From positions 1,005,001-1,069,000 of the forward strand of contig NC_081818.1 in assembly GCF_030704535.1 (NCBI RefSeq): a stretch of DNA of 64,000 nt. The letters run 5' to 3'. A program made the position numbers and the translations under genes. Below the pieces are notes generated by a model. That model saw only the letters and a program-made list of their open reading frames with translations, was not told the origin of the DNA and ran no database searches. Source of the stretch: Vitis vinifera. Lineage: Eukaryota > Streptophyta > Magnoliopsida > Vitales > Vitaceae. Of the stretch, positions 13,350 to 23,122 are shown piece by piece. Positions within the stretch are counted from its first letter, which is position 1. The number at the start of each line of letters is the position of its first letter.

Positions 13350-13501
13350 TTTGCTTAAACCGTAAGAGGAAAAAATAAAAATAAAAATCCGAGTGTGGAA
13401 AGATCAAAGAAGGACGTTAAAAGAGGGGAAGACTTCCGGATTCGAAATCAACCAGAGGGACAAATTTTCCATTTTTCTTCCCATGCATTCTCCGTTTATT
13501 G

Positions 13502-13514
13502 AAACGCAGCGTTT
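13502..13514. promoter_or_regulatory. Palindrome AAACGC-A-GCGTTT upstream of the membrane-protein gene
   Basis: A perfect 6+1+6 palindrome about 185 bp upstream of the start codon. A similar palindrome (AAAACG-GTGT-CGTTTT) sits upstream of the bZIP gene at 19382-19397. Both could be binding sites or remnants of the same small repeat. Confidence 0.4.
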
Positions 13515-13592
13515 TAAGTCCTAAAGATACATTTAGGCTATAAGTTAGTGGAAGTCATTTGCCTCTTCTTTTCTTTTTTTGATGAAAGATTT

Positions 13593-13980
13593 AGTCCTTT
13601 TTTGATAATTGTTTTTTAAAATGGTTCTAAAAAATAGTTTTTTAAAATTTTTTTATGATGTTTTATAAAATAAAAGTATATTTGAGAACCTAAAATATTT
13701 TTAACCTGTTTTTAATATTTTTAAATATGTTTTTAAAATAATTTTTATATCCTTAGTTTTATATTTAATCATTATATATGTTTGTATAATTATTATTTTT
13801 AAATAGCTCTAAAAAAAGTGAAGACAATTGAAAACAATTAAAAAATGTTATTTGAATATTTTCTATTTTCTGATAACAAAAAACAGAAAACAGTTTCTAG
13901 TTGTTAAACGTGTTTTCCAATTTTTTTGTTTTAAAAAATATAAAATTATTCTTGAAAACAGTTCTCGGTCTTAATAACCA
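13593..13980 (+). repeat. MITE family 1, copy 1
   Basis: The AT-rich segment runs from 'ttgataattgttttttaaaa' to 'gaaaacagttctcgg'. The same order of words (ttttatgat.ttttataaaataaaa, taatcattatatat, tataattattatttttaaa) recurs at 26432-26768, and in reverse at 47890-48242 and 52107-52560. The ends are mutually inverted in sense (gtttt...aaaac). It is non-coding and high-copy in character, like a hAT-type MITE. The boundaries are approximate. Confidence 0.65.
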
Positions 13981-14379
13981 TATATAATTATATATAGTCA
14001 AATATACTTTTTTGGCTACATATCCAAAAACTAACACATAACATTATTGAGATGGTGTTATATGTACACTTCGAAGAAGTCTCATGTTTTGTACCTGAAT
14101 TTTTTTTATTTGTATCATCATATTATTCATGCCCTTATTCATTTAGTTAGTTTTTATAACATAATTTAAATGATAAAAATGAGGAATTTGATAGGTATTA
14201 ATTTAATGTTGTAATATTTTATATTAAAAATAATTTTATTAAAAAATAAGAATAAGTCCCCTTTTTTTTTGAAGTGTAAATAAATCTTGTTAAAATTTAC
14301 ATCTAAATAGAATGATTTCAAGATTTCAAGTTCCTATTTAGCATAATTTTTTTTTTATTAGAAGCTATTTCTAAACATT

Positions 14380-14640
14380 AATGCTATATTTGGGTTAGGT
14401 AAATATTGACAAAAGAAAAAACCCTTAGTAGAACAAATTTCTAATGCATGATTCACTACAAAAAATATTCAATGTAATTAAAATTAGTTAAAAACTTGTA
14501 TGTTTTTAAATTGTTTATTCAATATAATTTAATAAATATGTAATAAATAATTTATTAACTTTAAATCTTTTTTTATTTATTATATTTCTATTTTTCCTTT
14601 TAACTTTTTCCCCTTTTCAAGAACTAAACATAAGATAAAA
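14380..14640 (+). repeat. MITE family 3, copy 1
   Basis: The element starts near 'atgctatatttgggtt' and ends near 'gaactaaacataagat', which are inverted versions of each other. Its interior (caatgtaattaaaattagtt, gtttttaaattgttta, ataatttattaa) matches the element at 42478-42752. Non-coding. Confidence 0.6.
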
Positions 14641-14789
14641 GAGCATCAATTGTATTAGCTGTTAACAAATCACAGTATTGAAATAAGACCCTATAACCTC
14701 CTTTCAATAAAATCATAAATATAATTTTGTAAAAGAACTTACATTTTACATAAAATATAAACCTAAAAAATCTTTGTTAAAAACTACAA

Positions 14790-16330
14790 TTGGTTAGGTT
14801 TTAAGTCCTTTATAGTGAGACATGTTGCAACATTTGTAATGTAACGAATGATTCCTGCTGCTAAATGGAAGGATCTTATCAACGTCCATGAATGATAAAT
14901 CATAGATCGAACTGCCGAATCGGATCATTCATTGGTATTGTGTGCATTAATAGTTTCTTTCTTTATTAGTTTGATGGATGCTTAATCCAATCAATTCACA
15001 TTGTACACAGTTTAGATGTAAGTGGATATATAGAGCACACGATTCTGGATTCCTTGTAGATTGATACTATTGTTCACAATTGTTCATGAACTTGGATAGT
15101 TCAATAGTGTTGTGGTTTGCTACCTCTTACACAGGTGGGATGACTTGTCTTGATTATAGGTAGTATGTTAGTGTGTATGCTTACACATTGAACTAAACTT
15201 ACGAATAACATGTCTATTTCTATTTAAGTAACATGTGTTCTCATAATTACAATCTTATAAGTGTTCTTAACCTTACAGGGCACTCGAGCTAATGTCCGAG
15301 TTAATAATCACTTTGAATCATGTATGAGTGAGACAACTAGAAGTTATATATTTTCATGATCTTAAGTGGTTCTTAATTTAGCATGCAGTTTATGTAATCT
15401 CAAAATGGTCACCATGATATCTCATTAGGGACAATATATTCCCTTCCAATAATTCTAAGGTGCATGATTAAGGTAAATCCTTGGCTAAGGTAATTTCATT
15501 TGATTATCGAAATTGATGTTTTATCCTTTTAGGACATAATAAAATCAATTGATCATTACAAAGGTAAATTTGTAACTCGAAAGTATAGATGTAACTTATT
15601 TGCGGATAGCACCTACCAATTAAATTATGGATATCAGCTCATGGGAACAAATATAAGGGCTAGTAGGTTGTGGGACAAGTATTAGCTTCATGTAGTTAGA
15701 ACTTATTAATGGAATGCAACCAATCAACTTTAGTGGAGCAATTGATTGACTATGAAATTATGCCACATTAGTTTCATGAAAGCCACAATCAAATGTTCCA
15801 TTGGTCCCCAATCGAGCTACCTTCATAGATGTATTTTTTATGCACAAAAATCGTGACTCTATGGGACTTAATTTGGAGATTGGATTTGTTTTCTAATAAG
15901 GAAAGGCATTTTGGTCTTTTATCCTATTAGTATATAAGGGAGCATGGAAAGATCAAAGGAAGTCATTCTTCTCATTTTTCACCTCTTGAAAAAATTAGAA
16001 ACAAAAACCAAAGAGTTTCCTCTCAATTCCAAGAGCAAGTCTAACTCAAATCTCGTAAAGCATCGTCACCCACTCAATGACATACGAAAATAGGATCAAT
16101 TGAAAGATTGTGGGTATTAGAGTTATAATTCTTTCTACACCAAAAACAAGAAACGAAGAATTTAGGTTTGCTCAAACCTAAGTAATGATCTCATTCTTCT
16201 CAATTATTTTATTACAAAAGCATACTAGGTTAGCCACATGTTAGGGTAGAAAATTTTTATTGTGTAACCTATATGTCTTCTGCAAAGAGATTCGAATCCA
16301 ACACAACTATCATAAGCTCAAGACCATGAC
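14790..16330 (+). mobile_element. Possible solo LTR or LTR-retrotransposon remnant
   Basis: This block is less AT-rich than its surroundings and has no coding frame. It contains a promoter-like TATATAAGGG at about 15931-15940, then a leader-like C/A-rich stretch of some 350 nt. That order (long U3-like part, TATA box, R/U5-like part) resembles an LTR. I see no second copy, primer-binding site or clear target duplication in the window, so the call is tentative and the ends are approximate. Confidence 0.35.
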
Positions 16331-17277
16331 CATTACAAGCTTGACATGTGATACGTTTGGAATGCTAAAATAAAGAATAAAAATAAAAAATCCGTTCGAT
16401 TTATCATTTATCACCGGTTTTGGATTATTCGTTAAAAATGATAATAGGAATTAGAACTCCTCAGCATGAGAAGTAAAATCCATTCTTATCAAGATTTTAA
16501 TTCATTACTTCCAAATAGTATTCTAATTCGTCCGTTCTCATACACCAAACCCAACTTTAATGGTTGTGGAGCCAAGTGAAGACTCAAGGTCAACAATGAA
16601 AAGATCCACATTACCAACTAGTAAATTTCCACTCAAGTTTAGAATTTTGAGCTCATTCCACAATGAAAAGCTTATCTTTTTGGGAAGTGTTTTCAAAAAC
16701 AAATTTCAAAAAATATTTTTTTTAAATTGTTGTTGAATCAAACTGTTAAGCATTTTTCATTTTTGATTTTATGATCGATAGAAATGGAAACTCTTTTTTT
16801 ATATGCTCTATACCCATCCAATTTCTTTGATGGATCCTACCACAAATTATGTACACAATGAGGATCACAATCATTGATAGAGTTTGAGTACCAAGCTATC
16901 TTATCAATATATTTACAAAAAAGCCTTGGATGTAGTGATGAAATTGTCAAACAAGGCAGGTAATCAAATTGGGTGCTTAGCACCCTCACCCAATAGGCAA
17001 AACCCATTGTTTTCCATTCAAAGGACTCCCTATTTACTCATAGACTAGCTCACTTGATTCAAGGCCATAGAAAGAAAAGGGTAATTGAAACCATGAGCAA
17101 AACTCTTATACAAATGAAGGTATAGAAGGAAAAGAAGATTTCCTAGATCAATGAGGAATAATGTTCTAGAATATATGAAAATGGCATGGTCTTAATCCCA
17201 ACTTGCAGTCATGTGTCTGAGAATTACAAACAAGCTTTTCACAAAAGAATGTAGACATTCCAACCAACACATCCATA

Positions 17278-17947
17278 CCATAATCACACTCATCAACGGT
17301 AACCAAAAACCAGTATTATCACAAATGATTAGAACCCAAAAGTTTGCAATTCATACCATAATCAGTCATCAATGGTAACCGAAATCAGAAATTATTACAA
17401 ATCATTAGACCCCCAAAAGCTTACTACAATTCATACCTCTAGGCAACAAAAAACATTCTATTGACGATAAGGTAGAAGAGAAAATAGGGGAAGTGAACAA
17501 ACATCCTTCGTAATCAGAGTTCCAGTATACAAAAACTCTCTAATTTGATTAGAGTTGGACAAAGAAATGTTCCCTTACTCTATTGTTATGTGCCACGTTT
17601 TCTACCTAACTAATCCAAGTCTTTGGTGATTACATCACTACAAATAACTTTTCTAAGTTCTTGGCTTGATTGGATTGAATTTGTTGTGGAACAATTTGGA
17701 ATGTATCTACAGTACCATAACCATAGTCATCAATGGTGAGCAAAATCAGATATTATCACAAGTGCTTAGACCCCAAAAGTTAACAATTCATACCATAATC
17801 ACAGTCATCAATGGTGGCCACAGTCTGATATTATCACAAAGTGATTAAGACCCCAAAAGTTTACAATTCATACCATAACCAGAGTCACCAATGGTGATCA
17901 AAATCCGATATCATCACAACGATTGGAACCCATAAGTTTACAAACTC
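17278..17947. repeat. Minisatellite of about 79 bp in two blocks (2 + 3 copies)
   Basis: Units start with 'ccataa(t/c)ca.a.tcatcaa' and end 'ccaaaagtttacaattcata'. Copies lie at 17278-17355, 17356-17436, 17715-17792, 17793-17872 and 17873-17947. The two blocks are separated by about 280 bp of unrelated sequence. The copies differ at many positions, so the array is old. It lies 140-810 bp downstream of the bZIP stop codon and could be partly transcribed in its 3'UTR. Confidence 0.85.
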
Positions 17948-18090
17948 CATTATCAAGATTTGGAACTAGCATACTAACATCTAAAAGGACATGTGAAAAT
18001 AAATGACAGTTGAACAAGACACAAACCGATCTAAGATGAGATCAAAGCTGCCAAAATGACCCAGTACTGAATGCTTGTTTTCGGGTTCAT

Positions 18091-18528
18091 TCAGAACTGC
18101 AACATGTCTGAAGAAGCTGGGATAAGTTGCAATGGGCAAGGAAGGCTCCATGGTTTCAGCAAAGGATCTGGGATCTCAGGAATGTCCAGGGGCACACCAT
18201 AAACATCTTGCACATTTTGAAGTATAAAATTCAGAGAATTCAGCCGATCCACCAGCTCCATCTTTTGAGCCACCAAAACATTATTCTCAGACACAAAGTT
18301 TTGATATCCTTGAGTAGTGGCATCAATTGTTTGCTTTATCTCCTTGTTCAAATTCTGCAGTCTGCTCACTTCACTGATCAAATCCTCTGAAAGCTTCTGC
18401 TTCTTCATTCTAGATCGCCTGGCCGATTCCCGATTCGACAGCATCCTTCTCCTTTTCTTCTCATCCATCATCGCATACTGAGGATCTTCTTCAGATGCAG
18501 AGCTAATAGTTTGCCTTGGGCCACCCAT
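18091..18528 (-). CDS. bZIP transcription factor, group S1 (bZIP53-like), 145 aa
   Basis: This is a short intronless bZIP, as group S1 proteins are. The basic region is KKRRRMLSNRESARRSRMKKQ less its ends (about residues 24-44), with the invariant N32-x7-R40 that reads ACGT-core DNA. A leucine/hydrophobic heptad zipper follows, to about residue 100. The C-terminal words DIPEIPDPL, PW, PCPLQ.I.AS.DM are those of the bZIP53 branch. Group S1 factors heterodimerise with group C bZIPs and control amino-acid, sugar-starvation and seed-maturation genes in the nucleus. The 5' leader carries the conserved sucrose-control uORF (separate entry), which is independent proof of the S1 class. The start is the first ATG of the frame with the usual short acidic N-terminus. 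Orthology to bZIP53 rather than a sister S1 gene is likely but not certain. Confidence 0.95.
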   Translation of the reverse strand: MGGPRQTISSASEEDPQYAMMDEKKRRRMLSNRESARRSRMKKQKLSEDLISEVSRLQNLNKEIKQTIDATTQGYQNFVSENNVLVAQKMELVDRLNSLNFILQNVQDVYGVPLDIPEIPDPLLKPWSLPCPLQLIPASSDMLQF

Positions 18529-18668
18529 TTTTTTATTCCTCTTTCCCTCAAAAATTGTTAAGGGAAGATTTATTGAATCTTCACAATTGGATGCTTACAA
18601 AGAAAATATTTACAACTATATAAATTTTATAGCAAGGAATTGAAATTCAAATGAAGCAGAATGGGGAT

Positions 18669-18752
18669 TTATGGGGTTACATAAAACCAGTACAGAAGCA
18701 CAACAGAGAAAGATTGAAGGAAACAGATATGCAAGAGGGTTGGATAACTCAT
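18669..18752 (-). CDS. Upstream ORF for the sucrose-control peptide of the bZIP mRNA, 27 aa
   Basis: On the sense strand an ATG at 18752 opens a 27-codon frame ending in TAA at 18669-18671, 140 nt before the bZIP ATG. Its second half reads SFSVVLLYWFYV followed by TP, matching the conserved C-terminus of the group S1 SC-peptide (S-F-S-V-V-.-L-Y-W-F-Y-V). In this family the nascent peptide stalls the ribosome when sucrose is high and so lowers translation of the main ORF. At least two tiny uORFs precede it in the leader (for example one starting near 18797). The frame is closed upstream by TGA with no earlier in-frame ATG, so this start is forced. Stalling here is inferred from the family; the peptide match is seen directly. 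Confidence 0.92.
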   Translation of the reverse strand: MSYPTLLHICFLQSFSVVLLYWFYVTP

Positions 18753-18859
18753 AAAGACTGGTTTTTGATTCTTCACAAAGGGGTATTCAGAAACATGAAG
18801 ACTATCAGTTCATCACCACAACTTTCAATTGATCACCAAAATCTAAGCATGGAAAATGG

Positions 18860-19260
18860 GTTTTGATCCAAAATCAAACCTGGGAAATGGGGGTTTTTCA
18901 GGGAAAGGATTTACCTGCAAAACATATACCAAAGGGTCAAATCTCACCAGGAAAAATCATAAAAACACAATGATCCACCAACCCAACAAATCTAATCCTG
19001 GGAAACCAGACACTTCCCCAGAAAACAAAGAATCAAAACATATCAAAAAAAAAAAAGAACGGAGAAAACAAAAACAAAAACAAAAAAAGAAAAAAGAAAA
19101 AAGAAAACAAAAACAAAAAAATAATAATAATTAAAATAATTAAAAAAGAAAGAAAGAAAAACTTACCCAGAAGAGAAAAGCCACCAAAGAAAAAGGAGGA
19201 AACAGTGATGAAATAGATGGAGACGAGAAGGGTTTTGAGGAGAAAACGGGGGTTTTTATA
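18860..19260 (-). promoter_or_regulatory. bZIP core promoter (TATAAAAA at 19253-19260), 5' leader and leader intron
   Basis: On the minus strand GGCCTATAAAAACCCCC gives a strong TATA box at 19253-19260, predicting transcription from about 19225. A donor G|GTAAGT sits at about 19166, and acceptors ending TTTGCAG (about 18915) or TTTCCCAG (about 18880) are available. The leader thus has an intron of roughly 250-290 nt, rich in T and C on the sense strand, before the uORF. The exact acceptor cannot be chosen by eye. Confidence 0.65.
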
Positions 19261-19381
19261 GGCCAAGGAAAGCAAATTTTCACATCGCAATTGGTACCTT
19301 CAAAGAAGATTCCGCTGGGAAAGTGGATCTTACCTAATGGCCAACCCACGACAGCTATTTTCCTATGACCATTTCAGAGTC

Positions 19382-19402
19382 AAAACGGTGTCGTTTTGGG
19401 CC
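19382..19402. promoter_or_regulatory. Palindrome AAAACG-GTGT-CGTTTT with adjoining TGGGCC site II
   Basis: A perfect 6 bp-arm palindrome is followed directly by TTGGGCCCC, about 125 bp upstream of the bZIP TATA box. TGGGC(C/T) site II elements bind TCP factors in plant promoters. The role here is inferred. Confidence 0.5.
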
Positions 19403-20423
19403 CCTTATGGTATAAAATCTGGAATTTCCAAATGAGATGGAAGGTGATATTTAGGGTATGATTCTCTCTATTAATGGAATTTTATTTAATGCTTTTCATT
19501 AAAATTAATGACACCCTTAATATAATATAATGTAATAATCGATATGTCATCAATATTCCAAAATAAATTTGAAATTTATAGAAATAAAAATAAATAAATT
19601 ATTATGATAAAATTATAACAGATATTTCATCTTAACTACGAAGAAAAAGTTTTCGACACTTATAAGAAACAATTGTCACATTCAATTTTGATTACAAAAC
19701 CAATTTATGATCTTATATTATGGAATTTCATTTATCTAACATCAATCTTTAGCTGTATTGTTGTATCATTTAGAATCACTGAGTCTCGGGACATTCTTCG
19801 AACCAATCATTAGTTTTATTGACAAAGGTAAACCATGGTTTTTCACAGAATAAGTCAATCATCCATTTTGGAAGAGTTTTATTAACAGTTCGGATGATGA
19901 GCCTGCACTTCAAGTCTTAACAATGGAAGAAAGGGAAAGAAGCTTGTTCTTGTCTCTGAACTGCAGAATAGGCCTGCATTTCATCACAGGAAGAAGAAAA
20001 AGTCCAAACCCGGGGTTAGAAGTATTCGCATACTGCATTTTGAAACTCTGATTTGCAGCTTTGTTGGCTTGTCCGTCTTAAAATGAACCTGGGCATGTTC
20101 TGGTACAAGTAGCATTCCTCATCATCATTTTCAGCTACATGACTTTTTGCAGTGTTTGATTGTAATTCAACACATCCTGCAATATGCCAAAAGATTTCCA
20201 TTTTACAATTCAACACACGCAGGCTAATTCAAACTAACAAGAATGTTTGAGCAGGTTGCCCATCATGGTGTCAAATCTGGGAAGTGATCAGAACAATATT
20301 TGTGAACATGGAGAAGCTAGCTGATGGTAGCAGAAAATTTTGAGCAAGGGAAAGGCAATTCTTGTTAAATGGGGGAGAATAATAGTAATTGCAAGCTATC
20401 ATATGAATTCATTGAAAATGATA

Positions 20424-22828
20424 GAGAATTATGTTATCTTCTGTATTTGAGAATGATTAACACTCTATTGACACCCTGCTAATTCAGGTTAGGTAAGCAA
20501 AATCACGAAATGCACTCAAAAAACCGACTAAACCTATAAGGTTAACCATATGAGCATAGTAGCATTGGGCTCTGGGCTTAAAACTTACAGAAGTGGAAGC
20601 ATCAAAGCAACTAGAGGTTTCCTTGCATCCCATTGATCTGAAGAGATAAAACTTTTGCACCAAAATTAAACCCACTGATGGCTTTCATCACTGATTTGTT
20701 CAGATATTTTTGTTGATAAGGTCAACCAGAGATATCTCATCCATTAAATAATAGGCTAATCCAGTTCAGTGGACATGGGAGATATCTTAAATTACTTGCT
20801 ATCATACAGCAAGTAGCACTCATTTGAAAACATATGTGCCAACCAAGTATACATCAATTTGGAGCAAAACCACAAAATTCAGAAAAATAGAAAGGCCCTC
20901 AAAAGGCAACACCTGGAAAATTGAAGCTTTTATGAAAGATAATAATAGTGAGTGCTGGGTAAAAAGGTTCCACCATTTTGTGTTTGATATGATACTTTGC
21001 TGACTTAATGATATATCAAAGTGCAAAATGAGATTAAAACAACAAAGAACTCCCATAAATACCATGCATCATCACCTCACCTCTCCAAAAGGAAACCATA
21101 AAAAAGAAAAAGAAAAATGGGAACAATGAGGAAAAGTGTAGCCCTAATCAAAGAAGAAATACATATCATTTTGCATAATCAACTCACATCATATCTACAA
21201 AAGCTGGAGAATCGACAAATTTCAGATAAAATCAATATTCATCAAATCCAGTCTTTCTTTTGTCTGTTGTGTCCTACCACTCTCTCAGAAAAGAGTTGAT
21301 GTATATGATTTCACCTTACTAATACTTAAAATTAGTGGAGAAAGAAGCAACCAGGAAGTTTCATTGTTACAAGGTAGATATTTAGGAAGTTAAAGAGAAT
21401 TACAACATTTTGTGTATTTGAGAATGATTAACATTATTGATACCTCACTAATTCAGGTTAGGTAAGTACAGTCAAGAAATACAGTAAAAAAACCGATTAA
21501 ACCTATAAGGTTAATCATATGAGCACGGTAACTTTGTGTTCTGCACTTAAAACTTATAGAAGTGGAAGCATCAAAGCAACTAAAGGTTTCCAAGCATCGA
21601 CTAGTCTGAAGAGCTGAATCTTTTGCCCCAAAATTAAACCCCCTGATGGCTTTCATCAGTGATTTTCATGGATGAGCTATCATGGGGCAATGGATTCCTC
21701 TCCAAACTCCAGCCTCCATTTAGTAAGATTACCAATTTACTGTCAATCTCCGATAAAACCCTATAATAATAGGACTTTGTTCATGTCTAGAATTTGTTCA
21801 TGACTCTTTAAATCATTCAAGAAAGAAAAATAATGAATCTTATATTTCTTTTCCTTACATTTTTGTTGATAAGGTCATCCAGAGATATCCCATCCATTAA
21901 ATAATAGGCTAATCCAGATCAGTGGACATGGGAGATATCTTAAATTACTTGCTATCATACAGCAAGTAGCACTCATTTGACAACATCTGTGCCAAACAAG
22001 TATACATCATCTTGGAGCAAAATCACAAAATTCAGAAAAATAAAAAAGGCCCTAAAAAGCAAATCCTCTTCATGCCTACCCGTAATAAACCAACAGGCCA
22101 TTGGAGTTCATGACATTTGTTTGAATTTGAAGAAGCGACCCCCCTATTCTGGATGGTTCCTTGACTGTAGTAAAATGCATTAATCAGCTGAAGCCATCCC
22201 ATCTGACACAATCTTTTTTGTTTTTGGTCATCCAATATCAGAGTGATGATACCCAATTAGCAACACCTGGAAAATTGAAGCTTTTATGAAATATAATAAT
22301 AGTGAATGCAAGGTAAAAAGGTTCCATCATTTTTTGTTTGTATGCTACTTTGCTGACTTAATGATATATCAAAGTGCAAAATGAGATTAAAACAACAAAG
22401 AACTCCCACAAATAGCAACACAAAATATGAAGATGATCAGGTATTTGTTAACTAGAAAAATCTATAGGGCATCATCACCTTTCCACGAGGAAACCATAAA
22501 ATATTTCCTTACCATAAAATATTGTCAGGAAACCATAACATATATAAATACAGAACAGTGATGAAAAGTGTAGCCTAATCAAAGAAGAAATGCATATTAT
22601 TTTGCATAATCAATTCACATCATATCCACAAAAGCTAGAGAATCAACTAATTTTAGATAAAATCAATACTCATGAACCCAGTCTTTCTTTTCTCAGTTGT
22701 GTCCTACCACTCTCTCAAAGATAAGAGTTAACTTATATGATTTCACCTTAATACCACTTAAAGTTAGTGGAGAACAGAGGCAACTAGGAAGTTTCATTAT
22801 TACAAGGTAGCTATTTAGAATTTCCTTG
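20424..22828. repeat. Diverged tandem duplication: unit 1 20424-21394, unit 2 21395-22828
   Basis: Successive blocks of unit 1 reappear in the same order in unit 2. The block beginning 'gtatttgagaatgatta' is at about 20445 and 21415. The block 'tttttgttgataaggtca' is at about 20707 and 21858. The block 'gatatatcaaagtgcaaaatg' is at about 21009 and 22361. The block 'gtcctaccactctctca' is at about 21269 and 22703. Identity looks like 85-90 percent. Unit 2 is longer because of extra segments at about 21662-21857, 22050-22258 and 22425-22480. Only short mutually diverged frames exist, so it appears non-coding. It lies between the bZIP gene and the 3' end of the PPR gene, and could be 3'UTR/intron sequence of the latter. 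Confidence 0.85.
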
Positions 22829-23122
22829 TCATGTTATCTGTCACATGGATTTTTTGGCTAGAAGTTAGAATATGCACCTCAATCAAATGAAATGATGAAC
22901 TCCAAAGACTTTCAAACTGTGGCGTATCCTTCTTTGAGAGAACTTGAAACATCAATGCATGCAGTATCTTGAGCAGCAAGAACCAAGAAAATCTAAGTGC
23001 ATCAGATTCCATTCCAAACAGCAATAATTTGTCACATATGTCGACATTGTTCAACATTTGAACATGTGTGCCTCGGATGATGAACAAAATATAGAGTAGT
23101 TCCAGTTTCTCCTTTTTAGGGG

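Noticed and set aside
19033..19349. Minus-strand frames in the bZIP leader region rich in Phe and Leu
   Set aside because: They run through the TATA box and the T-rich leader intron, so they are not continuous in mRNA; the real leader peptide is at 18669-18752.
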